Source: Floccularia luteovirens
Lineage: Eukaryota > Basidiomycota > Agaricomycetes > Agaricales > Squamanitaceae
DNA length: 64,000 bases
Assembly (NCBI GenBank): GCA_009739215.1
Contig: VSJF01000001.1
Location: 682,001 to 746,000, forward strand
Direction: 5' to 3'
The notes under the pieces are model-generated. The model did not search any database, was not told where the DNA came from, and saw only the letters and a list, made by a program, of their open reading frames with translations. A program made the translations under genes and the position numbers. Below, piece by piece: positions 47,624-58,454 of the stretch; the stretch's first letter is position 1; each line of letters begins with the position of its first letter.

Positions 47624-50110
47624 ATGTCGCGTATACCCGTTCCGTCTCACCCCCCCGGTTCCCCAACTCCCTTCCCCAACTCTGACCGTGCCACTTCACC
47701 GCTACCTCTTCCCAGAGCTCAGTATTCGTCAGCAATGAGTAACCCTTCAATGTCGTCGCTCTCAGCCGTACAGAGCTCTATATCCCTCTCCGACTCGCGC
47801 CGTAAGCAATCTAAACGTGACGAGGTTCGTTTTTCATCTTCACCTTTGTATTCTCTACACACGCTGAACCTATTCTTATCTAGGCCATCCGCAAGAAGAT
47901 AGAGTCAGAACTCTCACGTAAACGTACCATATCTACCACGCAAGGTCAACGTAACAGCAAACGTGGTAGCAAACCCACGGCAGCTAAGGGTACTGTTGCG
48001 GCACTCAAGCCCAGCCCAGCTCTCACTGTTCCTGAGGGTATAACTGTCTCTGAAGCTAGTCAGCTTTGTGCGGCGAAACGCACTGACTGTGTCCTTGTTG
48101 TCGATGAGGACGAGGGACTAAGCGGGATCTTCACTGCGAAAGACTTGGCATATCGCGTATGACTTGTGTCTTGACCTTGTACTGTTTCAGTAATAGTTGA
48201 CAAAAACTATACTTAGGTCACCGCAGAAGGTCTCGATCCTCATAATACACCTGTACATCAGATCATGACACGCAACCCTATGGTGACTCGCGACACAACA
48301 AGTGCAACAGAGGCACTGCAACTCATGGTGTCCAAACATTTCAGACATCTTGTAGGTGTATTTTGCCCAGGTTTAGGTTCAATCCCACTAATTATCCCAT
48401 CTCCAGCCAGTTTGTAATGAAGACGGAAACGTCGTTGGGTTGCTCGACATTACGAAGGTGTTCCATGAAGCCCTCGGCAAAGTAGAGCGGAGCTCCGCCG
48501 CCTCTGAACAACTTTTTAGCGCAATGGCAGGTGTACAGTCCGAGCTTGGCGCTGTCGGTTCAAACCCCCAAGCGGCTGCAATGCTCGCATGGGCTGAGAA
48601 ACTCCGTGAAAAAACCGCATTACCGGATCTAACTACTGTGATGGATTCGCGCACCCAACCAGCAACAGTTGGGCCAAAGACAACCGTGCGCGAGGTGGCC
48701 AAATTGATGAAAGAGCGTAGAACCACTGCAGTTTGTGTAATGGAAGGAGCTGCAGGGGCAGCGCGGATTGCTGGTATTTTCACAAGCAAAGACGTAGTGC
48801 TCAGAGTCATCGCTGCGGGCTTGGATGCAGGCAGGTGTAGCGTTGTCCGAGTAATGACGCCCCACCCAGACACTGCGGAGCCTACCATGAGTGTGCATGA
48901 CGCGCTTAAAAAGATGCACAGTGAGCGATGTTGAGTTCGATCACAACGAAGGATTACTGCTGACATTCGATTTATAGATGGACATTACTTGAATCTACCT
49001 GTTGTCGAGGCAGATGGTCGTCTTGTTGCAATTGTAGATGTTCTCAAATTAACTTATGCTACCCTAGAGCAGGTCGGTTTTTACTCAGTTGTTTTGTCAT
49101 CACCGGCCTGATATGATTTTTTAACAAAGATGAATGCAATGACTGGGGGAGACACATCCAATGAAACAGAAGGTGGACCAATGTGGGGTCGTTTCTTCGA
49201 TTCAATTGGACATGATGACACAGAGTCTTTCATGTCCGGTTCTCATCACACACGAGACATGCGTTCAATGCCGTCTGTTGGAGAACTTTCACACTTACAA
49301 CAGTCCCCTCACTCCGAGGTCCACCCAAATGACTCTGCCTCAGTTATGGATGACGCAGTATCTGCACTTGAAGGTTATCCTAAACGAGGAGCTCCAGCAG
49401 CTCTCCCAGTGGACGACGGAACTTATGTCTTCAAATTTCGAACGCCTAGTGGTCGTACGCACCGGTTCCAGGCTCGTAACGACGATGTCGAACACTTGCG
49501 TGAAGTTGTCACTGGAAAGCTGGCGACAGACCCCTTTTTCACCGATAGCATTGCCGATGCCGAAGGTGTAAAACCAGACCCCGCCGACTTTCATCTGTCG
49601 TACACAGATGCGGATGGGGATAGTGTATTGATAACATCAGATCACGACGTTGCAGATGCGGTAAAGATTGCTCGTGGGGCTGGAACTGACCGAGTTGTTT
49701 TGTACCTGCAGGGTGGACGAGGATGGGTGGAAGCAGGTGCAGGACGTGGAGATGCACGCGCAGCAGAGGTCGCGGATAAGGCAAAAGAAGAGTCTCGAGA
49801 AGTCGAGCGGTTGGAGAGAGAACGAGCCGAGAAAGAAGAACGAGAGAAAGTCGAAAGAGAAAGGCAAGATTTAGAGAAGGAAAAGGAAAGGTTAGAAAAA
49901 GAAAAGGAGAAATTGGAAAGAGAGCGGGAGAAAGAAAGGGAAAAGACGGCCAAGGCTAAAGAAGCATCATCTGGGCCGCCTGCGCGTGCACCGCCTGACG
50001 AGGTAATGGGAATTCCAAAGGATTTGCTGTTGCCAGCTAGCATTGGAGTTCTGGCTGTCGCTATCATTGCTGTGTTCACAATCTCGAGGATGACACAGTC
50101 CAATTACTGA
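47624..50110 (+). CDS. Four-CBS plus PB1 domain protein with a C-terminal membrane anchor
   Basis: The Ser/Pro N-terminus (MSRIPVPSHPPGSPTPFPN) is followed by two pairs of CBS domains, modules that bind adenine nucleotides: AAKRTDCVLVVDEDEGLSGI, TPVHQIMTRNPMVTRD and GNVVGLLDITKVFHEAL in the first pair; TVREVAKLMKERRTTAVCVM, RIAGIFTSKDVVLRVIAAG and NLPVVEADGRLVAIVDVLKL in the second. A PB1 domain follows (YVFKFRTPSGRTHRF; LSYTDADGDSVLITSDHD), then a highly charged Glu/Lys/Arg coiled coil at 49790-49960 and one hydrophobic helix near the end (LLLPASIGVLAVAIIAVFTI). This plan matches the fungal CBS/PB1 proteins such as fission yeast Mug70. The tail helix suggests a tail-anchored protein. Five or so introns, all in frame. 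Confidence 0.85.
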
Positions 50111-50346
50111 GAAATACAGTTTAATAATAATTCTTAATTTTTAGAGTAACGACAGAAAATGACATGAATTTTTATGATATTAATATTTAAGCGCTTATCT
50201 TGTCACGTGCTTACCCCTCCTACCCTTGCTCACAAGTCACTCCTCTCACCGTCGAGCCCTTCGCGTAGTTCATCTCTTCACGTCTGTGGCGTCTCTTTCC
50301 TCCCCATATTCTTCATACTTGCTCTATCAAACAACGTGCACGTCAG

Positions 50347-52217
50347 ATGCCACCCAAATCCGAACGTGATGAAACACTTTCAGCACTGGTACGTCCCATG
50401 TGCCATTCTCGTAACAAACTTGTCGGAATTCAACGTCCCCTCTCCACTTTGGTTTAGGCAGCACGCATATTTGCGGTGATGATTGACGACGTCATCCTTG
50501 ACGCGGCCTTGCAGGCACACCACGAAGTTGCGCGAAGTCGTACGGTTTGCCAAATATGTAATACGCGGTGAGTTTTCTCTGTTCCGTTCCGTTTATATAC
50601 ACTGTGGACAATTCAGTTTTCCGTGTGTGCAAAAACCAAAAATCACACACACTAATATTTACACGATGCCTCGTTTTCCTCTCGACATTGTCCATATATT
50701 TTTAAGGAATTTATATTTACATTTTAACATCTTCCCAATCAATAGATGTAGTTCTGGTAAGCACCCTCTCCCATGCTAAAACATTTACTAACATATTATG
50801 TAGTACATACTCCTGGAAATGGCAATTTGAACGCACCCCCTTCACTCGCTGACACACCAATTAATGCGTCACAAGGCGGAACGGAAGTAAAAAACGGCAC
50901 CGGTTCGGGGACCGGAAGTAACACCCCGAATAATAGTGTACAAAACCTTGAGTGTGTATCATGCTCACGTCCAGTGAGTAGCAGCATATTTTATTGAATA
51001 CACCTAGTATACTCCTGAGTATCAGATTGACGCTGATGACGAGGACCTAGATCGCGCCTAGTAGATATGCGCCACATCTAAGTTCGTGTATGGGTCTCAG
51101 TACCGCACGACGTGGTGCAGTCCGCGGAAACTTGAAATCCAAGTAAGTTCTCCATGCTACAATCTTGTTTTTTGTTGCGCGTATGAGTGTAATGATTCTA
51201 ATACTTTTTAATTAATTTTTAAAAAGGCAATCATCGGACGCAGGACGATCAGCCTCTCCAGCTTCTGAAGTAGGCAATGGTTCAGATGAGCGTATTCCAC
51301 CGAAGGGGAAATCGAAGAGCAAAGTCAAACGCTCAGGTGCGTATTTCCATATCTTGGTTTCATAGCTTATGACCGCCTATGAAAGATGAAAGTAGCTTCA
51401 GCCTGAAGCGCAAACGTGTATGTTTTGTTGATGTTTTTTCTTGTATGGAATCATGACTTTGATAAATAGCCTGCTTCCCCGCAAACGTCCCCCAGCAAAA
51501 AAGCCAAGGGCAAGGCAAACGGTGCGTCATACTAATCCTATTATAAGATAGTTCCATTTAAATAAAAATTGTTAGGTTCACCTGTTTCTAGAGTTAAAGC
51601 AGAACCAGATGCGTCCCTTCCTACCCACGTATGTTTATTTTCCCTCCTGTTTGCTCGGGTGTTTTGCCTTGACAGCCTTGTACCCTGTAGTCCCATTATT
51701 CGCCTAGCACAGGTTCTCAGTCAAAAGTACCCTCTAAATTGAGAGACTCTTCGACTGCCTCTTTCCTCGAACGTTCTGCTACTCCAAGTTCCAGGAGCTC
51801 TACCTCTCCAGCAGCTTCGTCTCATTCTGCGCAAAGCCCTACTTTGGCGGCGGCGTCGATGGCCAAACACAAGCAAAGCCCGAGCCTTTCTGCAGCTGCG
51901 CATGGTCTGACGTCTGCAGGTGCTCCTGGGCGGGCGGGGAATGGGAATGGACATGGTGGTAATGGTGTTGGTAATGGTAATGCTCGTACAGCTGCTGTTC
52001 GTGGCAGAGCCACAGGGACTGGTCCCCCTCGCAGATTAAGTCCACCCCGCGCTCTGCCGATTCATGTACCGGATTATACTATTGGTACGTGTTTCCCGGT
52101 TTTTCTCCAGTTGTATGCGGTCACAAATCAACCTTTCGCTGACCCTGCCCCTTTTCACAAACAGATGTGGAAGGGGGTGACGAAACCGGATCCTCCACAG
52201 ACACGGATAGCTCTTAA
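50347..52217 (+). CDS. SGF11: SAGA-associated factor SGF11 (deubiquitinase module)
   Basis: SGF11 links Sus1 and Ubp8 in the SAGA H2B-deubiquitinase module. MPPKSERDETLSAL is followed by a helix (AARIFAVMIDDVILDAALQA) that would bind Sus1 and Ubp8, then SRTVCQICNTRC and a Gly/Ser/Asn linker. The zinc finger is seen at 50950-51120: LECVSCSRPIAPSRYAPHLS followed by SCMGLSTARRG (C-x2-C...H...C). A long Ser/Pro/Ala and Gly/Asn tail ends in a short acidic stretch. One exon (50746-50756) is only 11 bases long and the adjoining introns are about 175 and 47 bases. The frame is clean. The stop at 52215-52217 follows an intron of about 84 bases. Confidence 0.85.
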
Positions 52218-54334
52218 ATCTCATAAATGAGCAGTTCTGCCTGCCATTCTGTCATTTACCCTGACAAAGTATGTAACATATTCATCCATCCTCCTATGTG
52301 TATTACCAGCTACATGTGCAATGACTTTCACTTTTACTACCTTCATTAATACTGTCACCCAGTTGTTGATACAACTACTACTTCTGTGCTTCGGTTTTTG
52401 TTCTTTTTCAATCACCATTATATCAAGGCAACCTTCTGAATATTTTTAGAAACATCCTAGTTTATGCTTAGCTTGAAAAATGATAAGACGTCGATCACCC
52501 ATACCAACATCGTTTCCAGGCAGTTAAACACCTTGACATGATAAGCACTAAAAATCATGACACGGGAAGATATCCTCGTGACAAGTTTTATCCCTTCAAT
52601 CAACCTTGGTCCCTCAGAGAAAGACAGATTAGCACTCATATGCTCATTCTAAACATGAAGACTGAAACTCTGACGAGATATCTAAAAAGTAGATCATTTT
52701 CAAATTTTGTGACATCTGTCCCTTTGAATGTACCACTAGGAACTTGTAAATTGATCTAACCAATTTGGCCACGAAATAGTATACATACTATGCATTACAT
52801 CTTCTAGCTAAGATGGAGTTGAGGACCACTGACATTGGATTTGTGGACAGATGTTCAAACGTTCATGGATGATTTACAGCCTGTGACCTATCTCAAAGGT
52901 CAACATTATGTCATGTACTCGTAAGTTCGTGTTCCAAGACATAGTATTGCTTCTGCAGATGTCATACCTCACATCATCCTCATGCATATACCCTGTCAAT
53001 TGCCACCCCACAGGGGTGTTAACACCATAACCCCACACAAGAATAGATTTGTACCTAATGACCAAATGAAAATTACACACACTTCTTGCCTAATAAATAA
53101 AAACCTGAGAGGGTCATCTGGTGCGTGTAATGTATGAGGCGCGCATGTGTATCCGACTGATCCGGATGTCGTGTTGTACACACTCGGGAGGTGAGCGCTT
53201 AAAGTGCGGTGCATAGACCTGCATATGGTGGTCGGTCCGAATCATTGGCGCTGGGTGATTTAATACAGGATATCTAAAGTAATCCGCTAACTTCCTTTTT
53301 AAAGCATCTTTGGGATGTTCCAAGACCGGAATAGCCGGGAATGCAGAGATTACTAGGAAAAAGAGCATCCAACCATGGCTGGCAGTAAAACTGGATGTCG
53401 GTAAAAGCATGGAGTGCAACGTGTCCAGAGTTGGCAACATTGGGCAACCTTCGAGTCCAAAACAAATATCAGGATAACGATAAATTTACATGCTCTGCTC
53501 TGATAATCAGGTAGACGCATATGGTAGATATCATGATCAGAACTCACTCTGATTTTCCAAAGATGTTGATTGCGACAGTTAGGGGGAAATGGATTGGCAC
53601 CATGATACGAAACCAATCTGTGGTGAGGGCTGAAACTCCGTGCTCCATTATCTGTCTTTTTTTTGTATCATTGATAGATGGAGACACTGATCTCAGAGGG
53701 AGAGACAGCGTGCCAGAAAAATGACATGAAGTATGCGAGACTAGGCAAGATCCGTTCTATCAGAGGAGCCAAGGAAAATGGCTGACACTGTGTTAATGAC
53801 TCGCCATATTGCAGGCTGTACATATGCATCCTAGGCACTCTCATGGATAACATAGGAAACTAAGTATAGATTGAGTGCATGCATACAACAAAACATACGA
53901 ACAAATAAAAGCCACATGGCTATGCGCGGATATATTTTTAGCAGAATGAGATCAGTAAGCGGAAACTGACATGTTTGTTGACAAGCACTCCTGGAAGGTT
54001 ATACAATATAATTCTTTGGTCTACAACGTTTGTCTATACGTACAAAATACGCGCGCCACGATATTGAAACCCAAAAGGAAGAAGGAAGAAAGGAAAAGTG
54101 GATAAATGAAGTTAAAATGTATGCTATGGTAAGAATGTGCCAATCAAAGACCAAACTTGATGAGTCCTAGCGGCAACAGGAAGTCAAAGGGTTCTAATAT
54201 AACAACGGGCATAGTTGTGGCAAGGCCTCCGGGACAACGGTTCGGGAAGGGAATAAATTAGCGCAGAGTAACGCGTGGTATCATCATGTCGTGAAAGGGT
54301 CGAGCAAGGGGGTAGCAACAATGTATGGGTTCGT
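52218..54334. other. Gene-poor 2.1 kb
   Basis: Between SGF11 and a small minus-strand gene. Short frames occur on the minus strand at 53114-53853 with a few protein-like, partly hydrophobic stretches (HGWMLFFLVISAFPAIPVLE), but they cannot be joined into a gene with family motifs. No RNA gene or repeat is evident. Confidence 0.4.
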
Positions 54335-54659
54335 TCACTCTTGCCTGCTGAACTCTGCCTGAGTTAGGTTGAGCATGAAAGTGTGCTTAAAGTTTTTTGG
54401 TGGCTCGATGAGTTTCACGGCCTTTTGGTTTGCATTTGAGCTTGATTGGATGGATGTTGAGATGGAAGGGAATGGCCGCAGTGCGCGCGACGACTGGAAG
54501 ACAGGGTTCCGTCTAGACGGAATTCTTTGTGCAGCAGAGCGGCTAACGTTTGAAGAGTCCGCAAGAGGGGATGAGACTGACGGACGAGACAATGTCATAG
54601 TTGCTGGAGCATTGGGGTCAGTAGACGGACACGGGTTTCAGGAGTGGAAACATACCCAT
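54335..54659 (-). CDS. Small Ser-rich hypothetical protein, about 90 residues
   Basis: A 4-base first exon (ATGG, 54659-54656), an intron of about 53 bases and one longer exon give MATMTLSRPSVSSPLADSSN, a Ser/Arg/Pro-rich head, and the end LIEPPKNFKHTFMLNLTQAE followed by FSRQE. No domain, membrane segment or signal peptide is seen. If the intron is wrong, the second ATG (54598) still gives 87 residues. I do not recognise it; the regular donor and acceptor and the non-random composition are the only support. Confidence 0.45.
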
Positions 54660-56688
54660 TGCTGAATGTTTTCAAGAATAATTGATAGAGAATAATGAAG
54701 TGGGACGACACTGAATACTCTGATTGGAAGGAGGATGTAGAATAGTACGATGTAGAGAAATGAGAGAGTGTTTTATACGAGATGGGTTTGGGGAGAAGGT
54801 TTGTCAAACTTTTCGATGGGGTTCCTTCTTTGGGGATCGGCAAAACGCGCCATATCTTCCTTTTCTGATACTCTCATTCCTATTGGCTCAGACGCGTAGA
54901 TATATTCCCACACTCATTCGACCCCAACGTCTTTGTCGTCTGTCAAGACCATACGATGATTGTATGCATTAGACGATTAGTTTAATTAGACTTAGACATG
55001 TATCAACCGTACTGATCCTACAGTCATGTTATCCGTACGTAAACCCCACAAGTTCTCTTAGTGTTCTTAATCGGGGTAAATCCACTCAAGACTCAGACAG
55101 GTGTGAGGAGCACATGGACACCTTGTCTCCAATCATTTGCCTCCAGGTAAGTTCGACATCTCTTAGTAGCAGTGCCCTGCAACATTTCTCGGTGTACCTA
55201 TCTTTTGGGCTTGCCTCTATCGGAAATATTGGGGACGACTTTATCAGCCTAAAACTCCTTCACTTTTGAAACACGAATCAAGCCCTGATATCGTCATCTC
55301 CTTCCAGAACGTTCCGTTCTTCTCGCAGAGCGTAGTGGTCTCTGGATGGAATCTAATCGCAACGCTGTCCACTACTCCTGCCTTTGTATCCTCTCTACAA
55401 GCGGACATATCTTCATCCATCCACTCGGCTGTGACTTTGGTTTAGTTTAGCGATAAATCGATAAAACTTTGAAAGCATAATTCTCGATCTGGATATTCCT
55501 CAAACCTCTGCTTGTCAGCAACTTTCAAGTCTCGTTATAACAACGTTCTCTATGCTGGTACAAAATTCATGTGGTGATTTTGACAACTCTCAAATTCAAA
55601 CTAAACCTTTTCATGTCTAAAATCTTTCTAATTCGCTACACCGCTTAGGGTGACTTATGGTACACATTCTATTCCTCTATCTTGACCCATTTATTCGTCC
55701 ACATGTCCGAGGGGTTTTCTGCCGATTTTTTCTGGTTAGTATTATGTTTAGAGAGTCGGGAAAGAAGCCCAATTTTACCGAGCGAATTATTTCCCCCCCG
55801 TGTTACCATGACTGCGCATCATATATATTTACCATGAATAATATAGGAATATGTTTTAATTTTATCAATGCTGACCGAGTATTAACACGGACAGAAATTT
55901 ATCTTATGAGACTGGCTGAAACCCATTAGGCATGTGAAATACGACCAGTTGCATATTATTATGAAGTTGGGCGTCGGCGAGTAACCAGAATAACAGGGTC
56001 CGATGTAGGTGATCAACAATTCCGGCCGAAAAACCTTCAGGTGCTAATCAAGAAGTATGTAAGCAAAAATGATGTTTGGATTTCAACAGCTACTACTAGA
56101 TATGTACATCTGCACGAGGCTTTGAACTAAATATCACGAGGCAGGGGGAGGGATTTGTGAAGGCAGAGGATATGGCGGATGAAGATGGTAGAGTATAAAT
56201 GCCCGATATGACGAAAAAAAAGGTCCGCAATATTGTTTAAATCTAAGAAGCGGAGGGATGTTTGATTGTCATACATATTATCAGTTGAGGGATGCAGTGC
56301 GGACACGTTTGGGGGTTGTTGACAAGGCAGAACTTTGAGCAACAAGAGCTCGAGTGGTTGAATAATGAGCGGCGGCCGCGTCCCGTGAATTAGTGAAAGT
56401 CGTGCAATATCTGACAAAGTGACAGGCAGTGATGTCTTTCGATGAACAAGTAGGTCTTGTCCAATGATAACATAGCGTGGGGGCTTACGGAACCCTAAAT
56501 ATATGTTCGCAGCTTCCTGCTTGTTTTTTGAAAAGCCGCGATGGAGCAGTACAAATCCCGCAAAAGTCCGAAAAAGGTGTGTAATCAAAGGAACCGGTGA
56601 GCTGCATTTCTTGGAAACACAAGTCGCAGCTTTGATTGTTTGATTATTGACGCGTTATTCCGGTGACTCAAAGACGTCGGCAATGCAG
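54660..56688. other. Gene-poor 2.0 kb
   Basis: No convincing gene. A 153-codon frame on the minus strand (56127-56588) has no recognisable motif and unusual composition. Small frames at 55657-55929 are AT-rich. The left part should contain the promoter of the small minus-strand gene. Confidence 0.4.
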
Positions 56689-57191
56689 CTATTGGACGTC
56701 TGTGAGAAGGTTACGTTCTAAGATGTATTTGCCTTCCTTGTATCGTTGTGACGGCTCGAAAGCCTTGTCCTGCAAAGTCCGATATTTCAGTGATGGAACA
56801 TACATAAGCAAACCTTTTGACTTACATATTTCCATCCTAGAACAGTATTGCATTTGCAACAAGAAATGTCTCGTACGGTATGAGTTCCAGTGGTCATAAC
56901 GCGGTCATTTGGTTCTCCTTCGACAATATTGACACTAGAAGCAAGATGAGACAATATCATGAACAGCAGGCGGAAGGACCTCACACGCCATCAAATAGGT
57001 AAGCTCTGCCATGTTGGCCATTAAACGCCTAGTTAATAGGGGCGCGATTACTTAATTCATTTGGTTGGAGTTGCTTGGTGGTGAGGACTTACTCTGGACA
57101 TCATTGAGTGAATAGTGGCGAGGTGGGTCTTGCATTTAGAGCAACCGTAGACACGTTCTCCAGCGAGGTACTGACGATAGCTCATACCCAT
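56689..57191 (-). CDS. Yippee-family zinc-binding protein
   Basis: Yippee proteins are small, very conserved eukaryotic zinc proteins with a CULT/RIG-I-like fold; their role is poorly known. Four exons give MGMSYRQYLAGERVYGCSKC, KTHLATIHSMMSR, AFNGQHGRAYLFDGV, VNIVEGEPNDRVMTTGTHTV, RDISCCKCNTVLGWKYDKAF and the end RYKEGKYILERNLLTDVQ. Both zinc knuckles (CSKC and CCKC) and the length of about 108 residues match the family exactly. Introns of 50-70 bases keep the frame. Confidence 0.93.
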
Positions 57192-58105
57192 GGTAGATCG
57201 GATGATATTCTGATAGAGAACGGTGGTGGTAAGAAGAACTCGAAGTTACTGTAGACTAGAATAGACCTCGGCGACAAAAGCAGGGGGTGAACAGGTAGTG
57301 TAACCAAAGACTGTTGGTCTTATAAGTAGAGTGTCGTGTGAGAAGGGGGTGTGATAACAATTGAAAGGAATTTATTACAACCTGCTAATCGGAGTCAGGA
57401 GGTGTGGCAACCGAGGAATTACCTAATGGGTGCTCCTTGCGCCCCGTCACACGTCTCATCCTCCCCTTCTCCTCGACCTTTCTCTGCCTCTCTCCACACG
57501 GAACACACGCTTTTTGGTTTCTATCGATCGTCCTGCTTCTCGCCTGGCACTATGTCTCTCCTACCCGTGTCATTTTATGTGATAATCACGTTTTAGCGCG
57601 TCACTCAGGCCCTCTATCTTCTTGTGGATACATATTAAGTATTGACCGGTTCCCCTTCCATATAAAACTAGAAATAGAAGACGGAGGGGGTGCGAACCCG
57701 AGTCACAGATTGGTTTCACAGTCATATATAAACTTCGCACTATCTCCGTCACGGTTGTCTTCTAACACCACAACCTCAATCCCACCACGACATCGGTTCC
57801 CGAGAAACTGTCACCTTACTCTTAAACTGCTGGTCGCCATTGGATGGATAGCTTACTCGTTATTTGTGTTAGTGCCTAGTCCATGCTTTAAAATAGTCTT
57901 GGCCCTAGATTCTCGTCAATTTGGTCATTTGAATCATTGATCATGTCCGAAATGATACTCCTTATACACGCCTCAGACCTACTGGGGAAATACTAAATGT
58001 TCAATGTTGTACATCTACATGTGACGATGTTATCGATTTAATTCCCCTATCATCATACTGCGGATCCACCCTAACAATGTTGTCAGACATAAAATAAAAA
58101 TTTAT
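57192..58105. other. Intergenic, Yippee promoter side
   Basis: Upstream of the Yippee gene, up to the tRNA-Met gene. A 178-codon plus-strand frame (57404-57940) has no family text and overlaps CT-rich DNA, so I do not call it. I see no other signal. Confidence 0.4.
58096..58100 (-). terminator. RNA polymerase III terminator of tRNA-Met
   Basis: On the minus strand five T residues follow the tRNA discriminator base after five bases, then a further T run. Confidence 0.7.
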
Positions 58106-58207
58106 TGCCCTCTGCAAGGCTCGAACTTGCGACCTCAGGATTACATAACCATGCGGTTACTCATATTACTATGAGACCTGCGCTCTAGCCAACTGAGCCA
58201 AGAAGGC
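58106..58207 (-). tRNA. Elongator tRNA-Met (CAT) with a 28-base intron
   Basis: Acceptor GCCTTCT/AGAGGGC (7 pairs, one G-U), D stem GCTC/GAGC, anticodon stem CAGGT/TCCTG with loop C-T-CAT-A then A, T stem GCAAG/CTTGC with loop TTCGAGC. The intron begins directly after position 37, as in other nuclear tRNA genes. The T-T pair at 31-39 is common in elongator Met tRNAs. The discriminator is A at 58106. The body resembles the elongator, not the initiator, Met tRNA, which would lack TTC in this loop. Confidence 0.9.
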
Positions 58208-58454
58208 TTTTCGAAAATATGAGAAAGTGAAGAGTTGATACCTGCATTGCTTGTTTACTTCTACGGGATAATCGACCGAACATTTTCAGTTTCTAATTTA
58301 TTAAACGCGACTGACTGTAGATATCGCCAGCTGAGACTCAGTCAATTGTTACAATTCCCTTTCACATTCTACAAATTAATCACGACGTCGTTCCGGTCAA
58401 TTCTCCGTTCATTGCCGGGCTGGCCTTCTGTACACCTGCTTGCCACGAACGCCG

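Noticed and set aside
56127..56588. 153-codon minus-strand frame
   Set aside because: No recognisable motif and no splice partners; long frames of this size arise by chance in such DNA.
57680..57750. tRNA-like 71-base stretch on the minus strand with GACGGAG/CTCCGTC ends and a TTCGCAC loop
   Set aside because: The acceptor pairs, but no 5-pair T stem or anticodon stem can be formed, so it is at best a chance or decayed structure.
57404..57940. 178-codon plus-strand frame
   Set aside because: No family text, low-complexity Ser/Leu/Pro composition over CT-rich DNA, and no supporting exons.
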